This document shows, one piece after another, positions 43,871 to 52,254 of a DNA stretch of 64,000 nucleotides. Made by a program: the position numbers and the translations under genes. This DNA is from an uncultured Mollicutes bacterium (GTDB lineage: Bacteria; Bacillota_I; Bacilli_A; RFN20; CAG-826). Each line of letters starts with the position of its first letter. Position 1 is the stretch's first letter. The stretch covers positions 8,768 through 72,767 of the forward strand of contig UQXJ01000006.1 of assembly GCA_900545015.1 (NCBI GenBank), read 5' to 3'. Under the pieces are notes generated by a model. The model saw only the letters and a list, made by a program, of their open reading frames with translations, did not search any database and was not told where the DNA came from.

Positions 43871-44626
43871 GTTTATAATCAAGAATGTTCTATATGTTTT
43901 TTTATAAATTTCAAAATAAAATTTATCATATTCTTTGATTTTTACTACGTATTTATTTATTTCTTCTTTAACTTGATATTTATCTAAATCATACTTATCA
44001 TCAAAGCTTCCATAAATCATATTCATAGAATCTTCAATGTGAAGTTCTCTTTTTGGTACTCTATTATAATCATATAATCTATAAGTCACATCAAGAGGAT
44101 CTTGAACTTCTAAAAAGAAAGAATTCTTTAAAATCGCATGAACTGTACCAGGTACAATTTTAATTAAATCATGTGGTTTTATATCTCTATAAATCAAATA
44201 TTTTTCAATTGTTCCGTTTTTAATAGAAGCTAATAATTTGTCTTTATCAACTTCTTTTAAACCAGCAATAACTTTGTCATTTTTTGTTTCATCAAGCACA
44301 TACCAGCACTCATATTTTCCGTTTGGATAGCCTTTTTTAAGTGCATAAGTATTATTAGGATGGAGTTGAATTGAAAGGTCACTACTAGAATCAATTAATT
44401 TAATTAAAACTGGGAATTGCTCGCCTCTTTTTAGTCCTAAACTCTCATAATTTTCATTAACGAAATCAGATAATTTAGTTCCATCAAGCAGAATAGATTC
44501 TTTATTTTTAATAGAAGAAACAATCCAGGCTTCTCCTGGATTGTTCTTCAAATCAAAGATACGTTTTAAGTTTTGCCCAGCCCAAGGTTTTTCTTCAAAA
44601 TAAGGGATTAATTCAAAACTTTTCAT
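43868..44626 (-). CDS. manA: Mannose-6-phosphate isomerase, short type I form
   Basis: 252 residues against about 315 in Bacillus. It interconverts mannose-6-phosphate and fructose-6-phosphate. Zinc-site motifs are present: IQLHPN, the Glu in ECWYVLD and GTVHAI, and EVQDPLDVTYRLYDYNR is the substrate-side signature. The C-terminal part is shortened. It begins four bases after the ABC ATPase gene and is the last gene of the importer operon, which points to a sugar or sugar-phosphate substrate for that importer. Confidence 0.9.
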   Translation of the reverse strand: MKSFELIPYFEEKPWAGQNLKRIFDLKNNPGEAWIVSSIKNKESILLDGTKLSDFVNENYESLGLKRGEQFPVLIKLIDSSSDLSIQLHPNNTYALKKGYPNGKYECWYVLDETKNDKVIAGLKEVDKDKLLASIKNGTIEKYLIYRDIKPHDLIKIVPGTVHAILKNSFFLEVQDPLDVTYRLYDYNRVPKRELHIEDSMNMIYGSFDDKYDLDKYQVKEEINKYVVKIKEYDKFYFEIYKKTYRTFLIIN

Positions 44627-44630
44627 ATTT

Positions 44631-46280
44631 TTAATCTATTTTAAGTGTTCCTAAAGCAATTAACTTTTGAGATTTTCTATCAAATAAAGCAATTTCTTTT
44701 CCTACGAAGTTAAGATGTGCTTTTGCTCCAATCTTATAGTCAACGCCACCAAAGATAACGCTTGTAAGAATATATTTTCCAACTCTTAATTTAACTGTTG
44801 TTTCCATACCAGCTGGTAATGCAGCATAAATTTCGCCTTCAACTTTTCCATCATCATCAATTCTAATGAATTCAGGTCTAATACCGATTACATATTCATC
44901 ATCAGTAATATCTTTTTCGTCTTTGCTGTCTTCTACGCCACTAACTGTGTTGATATGATAGTTAAATTTCTTATCAGAATTAACTTTTTCGACATATTTT
45001 TTATCTTTATGTAGTTCTTCAAGAAGTTCTGTAGTTTTCTTTTCTTCAGCTGCGACTTCTTCTTTAAATTTCTCTAAATCAACATATGTTGAAGGAACAA
45101 AAGTTGCATTAATATTTTCGAAAAGTTTTAACTTAATTTCTTTTCCTTCTTGTTTAGCTTTAACGTTTAATAAATTAATTGCTGGATTTCCAACGAAGTC
45201 TGCTACAAACAAGTTATTTGGTTTTTTATAAACATCTAATGGGGCATCATATTGTTGTAATACACCATTATTGATTAAACAAATCTTTGTAGCTAAAGTC
45301 ATAGCTTCAAGTTGATCATGAGTAACGTAAATAAATGTAGAATTTGTTTCAAGGTGTAAACGTTTAAGTTCGCTTCTCATTTCTAAACGTAATTTAGCAT
45401 CAAGGTTTGAAAGAGGCTCATCCATGAACAATACTTTTGGTCCAGGTGCAAGTGTACGTGCGATAGCAACTCTTTGTTGTTGTCCACCACTTAATTCACT
45501 TGGATATCTATCCATAAATTCACCAATTTTAACAACTCTAGAAACATGTCTTACTTTAAGATCGATCTCTTCTTTTGTTAAATGTCTTTTTTTAGTAACA
45601 ACTTCGCCATTTTTAACGAGTTCATATTTGTCATTAACTTCGAAATCTTTATTTTCAATTTCAGTTAATTTCTTTTCAGCAATTTCTTTATATTCATGTG
45701 ATTTAGCTTCACATTGCTTAGTTAAATCAGGAGCATTAATCTTATTTTTAACAAATTCAAATATTACTTTTGCTGAATATATTGAAATTTGAAAGGTATC
45801 AACAATTGCTAGAAGTGATTTTTCTTCATTAAGCTTATGATTTTTTTCTCTAAATCCTTCAATTGCTCTTTTAATTTCTTCTGCTTGAGTGAAAACATTA
45901 GATATTCTTTCAGCAACCTTGACTTCTTCAGCATAAACTGGCATTTCTTCATGAATGTTTTGAAGACCGAAAATTATGTTTTTATAAACTGTCATATGTG
46001 GCCATAAAGCATAATTTTGGAATAAGAAACCAACTCTTCTTTTACTAGCTGGAATATTTACACCTGTTTCACTATCGAAAACAGTTTCTCCATTGATTGT
46101 GATTTTTCCTGATGTAGGAGTTTCAAGTCCTGCGATCATTCTTAAAGTTGTTGTCTTACCACATCCTGATGGACCAAGTAAAGTAATAAATGATCTATCA
46201 TCAATTGTAAGATTTAAATTATCAACGGCATAAAAATCGCCATATCTTTTTGTAACATTAGTTAAAATAATTTCTGGCAT
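44631..46280 (-). CDS. ABC importer ATPase (FbpC/PotA-like) with a large insertion
   Basis: 549 residues against about 350. Walker A GPSGCGKTT (36-44), Q-loop Q88 in FQNYALWPHMTVYKN, signature LSGGQQQR (263-270) and Walker B VLFMDEP (283-289) are intact, with a C-terminal TOBE region. Q-loop and signature are 175 residues apart; about 55 is usual. The extra 120 residues (about 110-235) are helical and charged. A second charged insertion, rich in E and K, lies near 395-440 within the regulatory part. It follows the fused permease by four bases. It is the energy subunit of the importer encoded at 46285 and 48179. Confidence 0.9.
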   Translation of the reverse strand: MPEIILTNVTKRYGDFYAVDNLNLTIDDRSFITLLGPSGCGKTTTLRMIAGLETPTSGKITINGETVFDSETGVNIPASKRRVGFLFQNYALWPHMTVYKNIIFGLQNIHEEMPVYAEEVKVAERISNVFTQAEEIKRAIEGFREKNHKLNEEKSLLAIVDTFQISIYSAKVIFEFVKNKINAPDLTKQCEAKSHEYKEIAEKKLTEIENKDFEVNDKYELVKNGEVVTKKRHLTKEEIDLKVRHVSRVVKIGEFMDRYPSELSGGQQQRVAIARTLAPGPKVLFMDEPLSNLDAKLRLEMRSELKRLHLETNSTFIYVTHDQLEAMTLATKICLINNGVLQQYDAPLDVYKKPNNLFVADFVGNPAINLLNVKAKQEGKEIKLKLFENINATFVPSTYVDLEKFKEEVAAEEKKTTELLEELHKDKKYVEKVNSDKKFNYHINTVSGVEDSKDEKDITDDEYVIGIRPEFIRIDDDGKVEGEIYAALPAGMETTVKLRVGKYILTSVIFGGVDYKIGAKAHLNFVGKEIALFDRKSQKLIALGTLKID

Positions 46281-46284
46281 AACA

Positions 46285-48108
46285 TTAACCTCCTATGCCT
46301 TTATCTAAGCTTGCACCAGTAACCTTATTAATAATCCAATTGAATAGTAAGATTACAATAACAAGTATTAAGTTTGCACCGTTTTCAAGTGCAGGAATTC
46401 CAGTTTCTGATAATTGAAACATAAGTGTTGTAAGAATCATTCCTGTAGGAGCGATGAATACAAATAATGATAATTCTCTCATACAAGAAATGAAAGGTAA
46501 TAAGTAGCCACTTAAGAATGATGATTTTTGAATTGGGAATACAATTCTAACCATTCTCTTCCACCATGGAATATTTTGAATCATAGCAGCTTCTTCAATT
46601 TCGTTTGATAATTGAAGCATTGCGTTTAAGCTGCTTCTACTTGCAAATGGAATATATTTAAACACACCAACAATTACACAAGTTATAAATGGTAATGTAG
46701 CTAAGAACTTAACATCATAAGAAACGGTTAAGAAAACTGCAGATATTGAAATTGAAGGTAATAAGTAAGGTAAGAATGCTAATCCGTTAACGGCTTGAGC
46801 CATCTTCGATTTTCTCTTTTTACTTACAGCATAACCAATAAGTAAACCAATTGTACCTGCAAGCAATGCACAAACAATGCTTAATCCAATACTTCTACCA
46901 AGTGCTTCCCAAATTTCTGGAGTAAACAATAATCCTTTATAACCATTTCTAATTTCGACTTTAGAGGTCCACCATTGCCCAGTTAATCCACTTGAATAAT
47001 CAGCAGTATTTGGAAGCAATGATTCGAGTAAGAATGAAACCATTGGACCAATACAGAAGAATAAAACAATGATTGAAAGTGTGACAGAAACGACCCATTT
47101 TCCAGCTTTTCCAAGATTTACTTTAGAAATTTGACCAGATTTTCCACTAACAGTTGTATATTGCTTTCTACTTCCTGTTGATAATTGGTTCATAGCTAAG
47201 ATTATAATGCCCATTATAATTAAGACGATAGTTATAACGTTTCCTTGTCCAATATCGGTTCCACTTCCTTGGATCATCTTTTGCATTTGTGTTGCTAAGA
47301 CTGTAAATCCAGCAGCTTTACCTAATGTAACTGGAACAGGATATGAAGACATTGCACTGCTAAAAACTAATAAAACAGTTGATAAAATAGCAGGTTTTAA
47401 AATTGGTATCGTAATTCTTGTAAATATTTTCCATCTTGGAATATTTAAAATGGTTGCAGCTTCTTCTAAGTTAGCATCCATATTTCTTAAGACACCACCT
47501 ATTAAAATATAGGCAAATGGAGCATAGTGAAGTCCTAAAACAAGAGAGATTGGGAACATTCCATATACAACCCATTGTGGTGCTGCAAGTCCAAACATTG
47601 CTTGGAATTCACCCATATACCCAGGAGTGCATGCTGTTGAAATAAACATGTTTTTCCAGAATAATGCAAGTGTCCATTGAGGCATAATGTAAGGAAAAAT
47701 AAATACTGCAGAGATAAATTTTTTAAATTTAAGATTAGTTCTTGTTATCAAGTAAGCAACAGTTCCACCAAAAACTATTGCGAACAAACAAGCTAAGACA
47801 GAAACCCCTAAAGAATTTAATAAAGGCAAATAGAAGTTTTTCCATGAATTTGCACCAGCAAATACTTCATGGTACCAATAAAATGTAAAATCTCCTGTCT
47901 TTTTTCCAGGAACATATTCCATTATGTGAACTTTAAACGTATCAAGTAAAACAGTAATTGCAGGTGTAATTGTTAATACTAAAAGTAATATTCCTAATAC
48001 AATAAGAATCGTATTAGCAGGAACACCAAAGAAAGTTACCATTTCATTTAATATCTTTTTGCCTTGTTTCTTTAACGAATCTTTGTCAAAACTATGTGAA
48101 AAAGTCAT
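46285..48108 (-). CDS. Fused ABC importer permease (FbpB/AfuB-like)
   Basis: 607 residues with about twelve membrane helices in two homologous halves that split near residue 305. Each half carries an EAA loop for ATPase contact: EEAATILNIPRWKIFTRITIPI in the first, EEAAMIQNIPWWKRMVRIVFPI in the second. Fused permeases of this kind serve ferric iron (FbpB) or hexose-phosphate (AfuB) importers. The four cistrons of the operon are spaced by only a few bases except for a hairpin before this gene. Confidence 0.9.
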   Translation of the reverse strand: MTFSHSFDKDSLKKQGKKILNEMVTFFGVPANTILIVLGILLLVLTITPAITVLLDTFKVHIMEYVPGKKTGDFTFYWYHEVFAGANSWKNFYLPLLNSLGVSVLACLFAIVFGGTVAYLITRTNLKFKKFISAVFIFPYIMPQWTLALFWKNMFISTACTPGYMGEFQAMFGLAAPQWVVYGMFPISLVLGLHYAPFAYILIGGVLRNMDANLEEAATILNIPRWKIFTRITIPILKPAILSTVLLVFSSAMSSYPVPVTLGKAAGFTVLATQMQKMIQGSGTDIGQGNVITIVLIIMGIIILAMNQLSTGSRKQYTTVSGKSGQISKVNLGKAGKWVVSVTLSIIVLFFCIGPMVSFLLESLLPNTADYSSGLTGQWWTSKVEIRNGYKGLLFTPEIWEALGRSIGLSIVCALLAGTIGLLIGYAVSKKRKSKMAQAVNGLAFLPYLLPSISISAVFLTVSYDVKFLATLPFITCVIVGVFKYIPFASRSSLNAMLQLSNEIEEAAMIQNIPWWKRMVRIVFPIQKSSFLSGYLLPFISCMRELSLFVFIAPTGMILTTLMFQLSETGIPALENGANLILVIVILLFNWIINKVTGASLDKGIGG

Positions 48109-48128
48109 AATTTTGCTCCTTTTATATG

Positions 48129-48157
48129 AATTAGGGCAAGATTGACTTGCCCTAATT
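48129..48157 (-). promoter_or_regulatory. Intercistronic hairpin between binding protein and permease
   Basis: AATTAGGGCAAG (48129-48140) pairs perfectly with CTTGCCCTAATT (48146-48157) around five bases. No T run follows on the minus strand, so it is more likely an mRNA 3'-stabiliser that keeps binding-protein levels above those of the permease than a full terminator. Confidence 0.65.
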
Positions 48158-48178
48158 AAGAGTTAATAAATGTTTGAA

Positions 48179-49549
48179 TTATTTAATGCCGTCAATGAAG
48201 TTCTTAACTGGATAATAATTTTCAGCGATATAAGCAGGATCTTCAATGACAACTTTAGCTTTTTCTTCCCACCACTTTGATGTTGGATCGTTTAATGCTG
48301 GGAAAACGTTTGGATCACTATCTTTTTGAGTAAATTTATTATCTGCACCTAAAGTTCCGTGACCAAATTTTGTTCTATCAGTATTGATTGATGGCATTGA
48401 TGGATAATCACCAATATCTTTTGCCCAAGCTGCATAACCTTTAGCTGTAGTGCTTAAGTAGTTAATGAAAGCACAGACTGTCCATGGTTTTGGACATGTT
48501 GGCATGACTTGTAAATAGTGTTTATACATAAATCCGCCAAAGCCTTTCATCTTCATAGTAGCTGTATTTCCATCAGCATTTTCATTGCCTAAAGCACAAA
48601 TTGTAACGTTCTTTTTAGAAACTGCTTCTGTTTCTTGAACTGATGCAATCTTTGAATAAACAATCCAAGCACCATTTCCTGAAGCTGTTTTTGGAGTTAA
48701 AGCGTCTCTAGCAGCGCCATCATCGCCAAATTTTGCTGAATTTTGAATAAATTTTTCAATAAATGCATAAGCATATTTTTTCTTTTCACCAAATGCCTCA
48801 TATTTTTTGAAATCAACTGACTTATTGTCATTTGAAGAATCTTCATAAGCTTCTTTTAAGACATCACACCATTTATCTTGAGTTAACATAACTAAGAAAT
48901 CCATATTAACGTTTTCGTTATTAGGATCCATTGTTAAAATCTTGTTCTTAAATGAATCTGCTGTGAAATCCCAAACGTTATCTGGTACTTTTTGTTTCCC
49001 ATCAGCATTATTGAACATCCATGTCTTCATATTATATTGAAGTGAGAATGGTTTGCCGTTTAATTCTTTATTTGTGTCATTAGCTTCTTTCCACTCTTTA
49101 GGAATATAATTAATGAATCTTTGGCCTTCTTTAACATCTAAGCCTTTCTTTTGTAATTGGAAGCCATCTTGGACTAAAGCACCTGAATAGCCATCTTTAG
49201 CACCACTATTAATTTCAGCTAATAATTTAGTATAAATTTGACCATCAACTGTTGAATCTTTAGTGATTGTAGCGTTAGCACATTTAGGATTAAATTTAGC
49301 AAGTTCTTCTTTAAATGAACCAATCGCATTTTTAAATCTTGATGATGTACCGATGAATTTCATTGTTCCGTCGCCAAGTTCTTCAGCAGCTTTTTTGAAA
49401 AGGTCTTCACGACTCAATGTCATTGCTTCATTAACGACTTTTTGAACTTCACTGACTTCTCCAGTGTCATTTCCACCACATGATGCGAGTGATGCAAGAC
49501 TTGAAAGGAGCATTACAGAAGCAAAAATAAATTTATTTCTTTTTATCAT
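48179..49549 (-). CDS. ABC importer substrate-binding lipoprotein
   Basis: 456 residues. Signal peptide with lipobox LASLASC, lipidated at C24. The mature part has a periplasmic-binding-protein pattern: VDGQIYTKLLAEINSGAKDGY and a later ANGxTATMKMKGFGGFMYK-like region with a C-terminal helix set. It is longer than iron-binding FbpA (about 340), and I cannot read the ligand residues. The promoter contains a cre box, and manA is in the operon, so a carbon source is more likely than iron. GAGGAGG precedes the ATG. Confidence 0.85.
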   Translation of the reverse strand: MIKRNKFIFASVMLLSSLASLASCGGNDTGEVSEVQKVVNEAMTLSREDLFKKAAEELGDGTMKFIGTSSRFKNAIGSFKEELAKFNPKCANATITKDSTVDGQIYTKLLAEINSGAKDGYSGALVQDGFQLQKKGLDVKEGQRFINYIPKEWKEANDTNKELNGKPFSLQYNMKTWMFNNADGKQKVPDNVWDFTADSFKNKILTMDPNNENVNMDFLVMLTQDKWCDVLKEAYEDSSNDNKSVDFKKYEAFGEKKKYAYAFIEKFIQNSAKFGDDGAARDALTPKTASGNGAWIVYSKIASVQETEAVSKKNVTICALGNENADGNTATMKMKGFGGFMYKHYLQVMPTCPKPWTVCAFINYLSTTAKGYAAWAKDIGDYPSMPSINTDRTKFGHGTLGADNKFTQKDSDPNVFPALNDPTSKWWEEKAKVVIEDPAYIAENYYPVKNFIDGIK

Positions 49550-49591
49550 AATTATAGTTTCCTCCTCGATAAAAATTATTTTTACATTACT

Positions 49592-49647
49592 ATTCTAGAT
49601 TGTAAGCGCTTACATTTCAAACATTTTTTTACAATTTTTTTACAATT
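49592..49647 (-). promoter_or_regulatory. Importer promoter with cre box and two 11-bp direct repeats
   Basis: Minus strand: TTGAAA (49620-49615), a 17-base spacer and TAGAAT (49597-49592). The spacer contains TGTAAGCGCTTACA (49601-49614), a perfect palindromic match to the CcpA cre consensus. Directly upstream lie two adjacent perfect repeats AATTGTAAAAA (49647-49637 and 49636-49626), one helical turn apart, the arrangement bound by OmpR/PhoB-type regulators such as the one at 51364. Confidence 0.8.
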
Positions 49648-49706
49648 CAATTATTTTTGGTTTATTTTTGAAACATTATAAAAGATAAATCTTTTATAAA
49701 ATAATT

Positions 49707-51371
49707 TTAAAATTTTAATAAAAATTCTGTTCCTTCATTAATTTTTGATCTTACTTCAATCTTAATTTGATAGTATTCACAAACATGTTTAACGATTGCA
49801 AGGCCTAAACCAGTGCCTCCATCTTTTCTACTTCGTGCTTTATCGACACGATAAAATCTTTCAAAAACTCGACTTATATCACTTTCATTTATACCAATTC
49901 CTGTATCTTTAATTGATACTGTTTTATTTAAATTATCTAAGTTTATTAAAATTTTTCCATTTTCTTTATTATAGATAATAGCGTTTTCAATTATGTTTTT
50001 GATAAGTTTAGAAAAATCGTCCATGTTCATTTGAACAATAAAAGTTTTTTCGTTTATTTCAGTTTTTATGTGTTTCAAATTAATTTCATAATCAAGAGAA
50101 GCTAAAACATTTTTAATTTCTTGCCTTACATCAAGCGGTTCAATAGCACGTAATTTTTCATTTTCTAAAGAAGACAATTCAAGCATATCAAAAATAATTT
50201 TTTTCATTCTTGTAGCTTCTTTTATTGTTTTATCAATTGCTCGATTTATTTCTTCTTCCGTAGAAAATACACCGGTTTTCATCATTTCCTGATAACCTAA
50301 AATTGATGTGAGTGGGGTTTTTAATTCATGACTAGCATTCATAAAAAATTGTTTTTTCATCTCACTAGAATTGTATTCTTCAGTAATATCAATCATTAAT
50401 AAACTTGCGCCAGGTTTTTCATTTACCATGTTCCATTCGTAGTTAATTGGATTAATTATGCATTCATAAATTCTTCCATCAATTGCTTCATTATATGTAA
50501 TTGAACGTAATGTTAGGACGCACATCGACATATTTCCTTCAAGTTCTGCAGCTTTTTTAAGGATTTCAAAGCTTTTATTTATTGCATCAGTTTGATTAAC
50601 ATTAAAAATTTCTTCAGCTTTATGATTGAACATTTGAATTTTATAATTTGAATCAATAACAATTAATCCTTCAGAAAATGAATCAAGAATAAATCTAATT
50701 TTTTGTTCACCAGTTTTAGTAAGTGCAAGTTGTTTACTAAGTTGTTTACGTGAGTCTCTAATAATTACCGCTAAATAATTTAAGTCTTCATCATATTCAA
50801 TTGGTTTATCATCAAATGTTATTTTTTGTAATTTTCTAATTTGAATTTTTAATGGTTTTAAACTCTTGTTGTAATCAATATTTACAAAAATTATATATAA
50901 AACAAAAAGTACAATTAATCCTATTGATCCATAAATTAAAAAATTCTTAGCAAAAATTGTCGTTGTGTCAATTTCCATTCCAAAACGAACATAATAAGCA
51001 GTTGATTCATTTACATTAATTATAGAAGTATAGTAAGAAAAATCTTCTCCTGCTTCTTTTGTATAAAAAGTCAAAAAAGAATTAGGCTTAACTTTTTCTG
51101 GATCATAATAATTTTCCATCGAATCAGCGATGGTGTTCCCGTTTTGAATAAAAGAAAGTCTACACGCATCAATATTAGAATAACTTTCAACAAGTTCTTC
51201 AATATTAGTTCCGTCTTCATATTGCTTAGCTATATTGATAGTTTGAGTGACAATAAAATTTTCTCTATTATTTTTAGAAATTATGAATATAGAAAAAAGG
51301 CTAGAAAAGTATATTAAAGCAAATGTAAAAAATGTAATTAAAGCAACCGCAAATGTGTGTTTCTTATTCAT
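49707..51371 (-). CDS. PhoR-like sensor histidine kinase
   Basis: 554 residues. Membrane helices at about 9-31 and 143-163 flank an extracellular sensor of about 110 residues. A linker, a PAS domain (about 228-335) and the HisKA box NASHELKTPLTS follow, with H348 as phospho-acceptor. The ATPase part has NIIENAIIYN (N box), DTGIGI and GGTGLGLAIVKH (G boxes). It overlaps the response regulator gene by 8 bases. The sensor domain ligand is unknown. The importer gene directly downstream is a plausible target. Confidence 0.92.
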   Translation of the reverse strand: MNKKHTFAVALITFFTFALIYFSSLFSIFIISKNNRENFIVTQTINIAKQYEDGTNIEELVESYSNIDACRLSFIQNGNTIADSMENYYDPEKVKPNSFLTFYTKEAGEDFSYYTSIINVNESTAYYVRFGMEIDTTTIFAKNFLIYGSIGLIVLFVLYIIFVNIDYNKSLKPLKIQIRKLQKITFDDKPIEYDEDLNYLAVIIRDSRKQLSKQLALTKTGEQKIRFILDSFSEGLIVIDSNYKIQMFNHKAEEIFNVNQTDAINKSFEILKKAAELEGNMSMCVLTLRSITYNEAIDGRIYECIINPINYEWNMVNEKPGASLLMIDITEEYNSSEMKKQFFMNASHELKTPLTSILGYQEMMKTGVFSTEEEINRAIDKTIKEATRMKKIIFDMLELSSLENEKLRAIEPLDVRQEIKNVLASLDYEINLKHIKTEINEKTFIVQMNMDDFSKLIKNIIENAIIYNKENGKILINLDNLNKTVSIKDTGIGINESDISRVFERFYRVDKARSRKDGGTGLGLAIVKHVCEYYQIKIEVRSKINEGTEFLLKF

Positions 51372-52038
51372 TTATTAAATAGCCGATGCCGTATCGAGAA
51401 ACAATAATTTTTTGATCATTATCGCCAATCTTTTTCCTAATAGATTTTATTAGCATGCCAATTGTTCGTGATTCTTCTTTTGTTTCATCATTATATAACT
51501 CAAGAGCAATTTCTTTTTTAGAAACAACTCTATTTTTGTTTTTTAATAAAAATACTAATAATTTATATTCTAAAGATGTTAAATCAATGCGTTCATTATC
51601 TCTATATAAAGTTTTACTTGATGGATTTAAAATTAAATCATGAAATGCTAAAGATTTATTTTGTATTGCTCTTCTTGCTTTTGCGTTTACTCTTGAAATT
51701 AGCTCAAGTAAGTCAAAAGGTTTAGCAATATAGTCATCTGCTCCTAAATCAAGTCCATCAACTTTATCAATTGTCATACCATTAGCACTAACAATAATGA
51801 TTTGTATATCGTTATTTGAAAAATCATTTCTTATTAATTTTAATATTTCTTTTCCTTGAATTTTAGGAAGCATCATATCAAGAAGAATCATATCAGGTTT
51901 TTTAGTTTTAAAAGTTTCTAAAAAAGATTCTCCATCAGGAAAAGAAACAACATCGTATCCTTGCTTCGTTAATGTTGCTTTTATGATATATGCGATGTCT
52001 TCATCATCTTCTATTGAATAAATTAAGTAGTCATTCAT
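51364..52038 (-). CDS. OmpR/PhoB-family response regulator
   Basis: 224 residues. The receiver domain has the acidic pair EDDED, the phospho-acceptor D54 in LLDMMLP, and the switch Lys in YIAKPFD. The C-terminal winged helix (about 130-222) has LTSLEYKLLVFLLKNKNRVVSKKEI and a final VSRYGIGYLIN. It leads the TCS operon from TATAAT (52052-52047), eight bases before the ATG. OmpR-type proteins bind 11-bp direct repeats, as found upstream of the importer. Confidence 0.93.
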   Translation of the reverse strand: MNDYLIYSIEDDEDIAYIIKATLTKQGYDVVSFPDGESFLETFKTKKPDMILLDMMLPKIQGKEILKLIRNDFSNNDIQIIIVSANGMTIDKVDGLDLGADDYIAKPFDLLELISRVNAKARRAIQNKSLAFHDLILNPSSKTLYRDNERIDLTSLEYKLLVFLLKNKNRVVSKKEIALELYNDETKEESRTIGMLIKSIRKKIGDNDQKIIVSRYGIGYLINE

Positions 52039-52046
52039 CTTTCATA

Positions 52047-52052
52047 ATTATA
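52047..52052 (-). promoter_or_regulatory. -10 box of the two-component operon (near-leaderless)
   Basis: TATAAT on the minus strand, eight bases before the ATG at 52038. The leader would be no more than a few bases. Confidence 0.5.
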
Positions 52053-52223
52053 ATTCAAAAACACATTAATTAAAACTCTCTTATTTTTGATTAGTTTACA
52101 TAAATATGTTCCTTTCATTTTATGAATATTCATTTTCATTTTTTATTTTTTTGAAGATAAAAGCATAAAATAAATTTTCAAAAAAATGTATTTTATGTAT
52201 TTCATTTTTTTATGTTTTGCCTT

Positions 52224-52241
52224 TATAATTAAGGAAAGGAG
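52224..52241 (+). promoter_or_regulatory. -10 box and Shine-Dalgarno of the PfkB kinase gene
   Basis: TATAAT at 52224-52229 is followed by AAGGAAAGGAG ending at 52241. The site selects the ATG at 52255 rather than the longer in-frame ORF from 52186, which would begin before the promoter. Confidence 0.55.
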
Positions 52242-52254
52242 ATTTAAAAAGTCT

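Noticed and set aside
44631..49549. Firm annotation as a ferric iron importer
   Set aside because: Permease and ATPase similarity alone does not set the substrate; cre control and manA point elsewhere, and no Fur-like site was seen.
52186..52254. N-terminal membrane extension of the PfkB kinase
   Set aside because: The extra codons begin upstream of the TATAAT and Shine-Dalgarno that serve the ATG at 52255 and read as AT-rich noncoding DNA.
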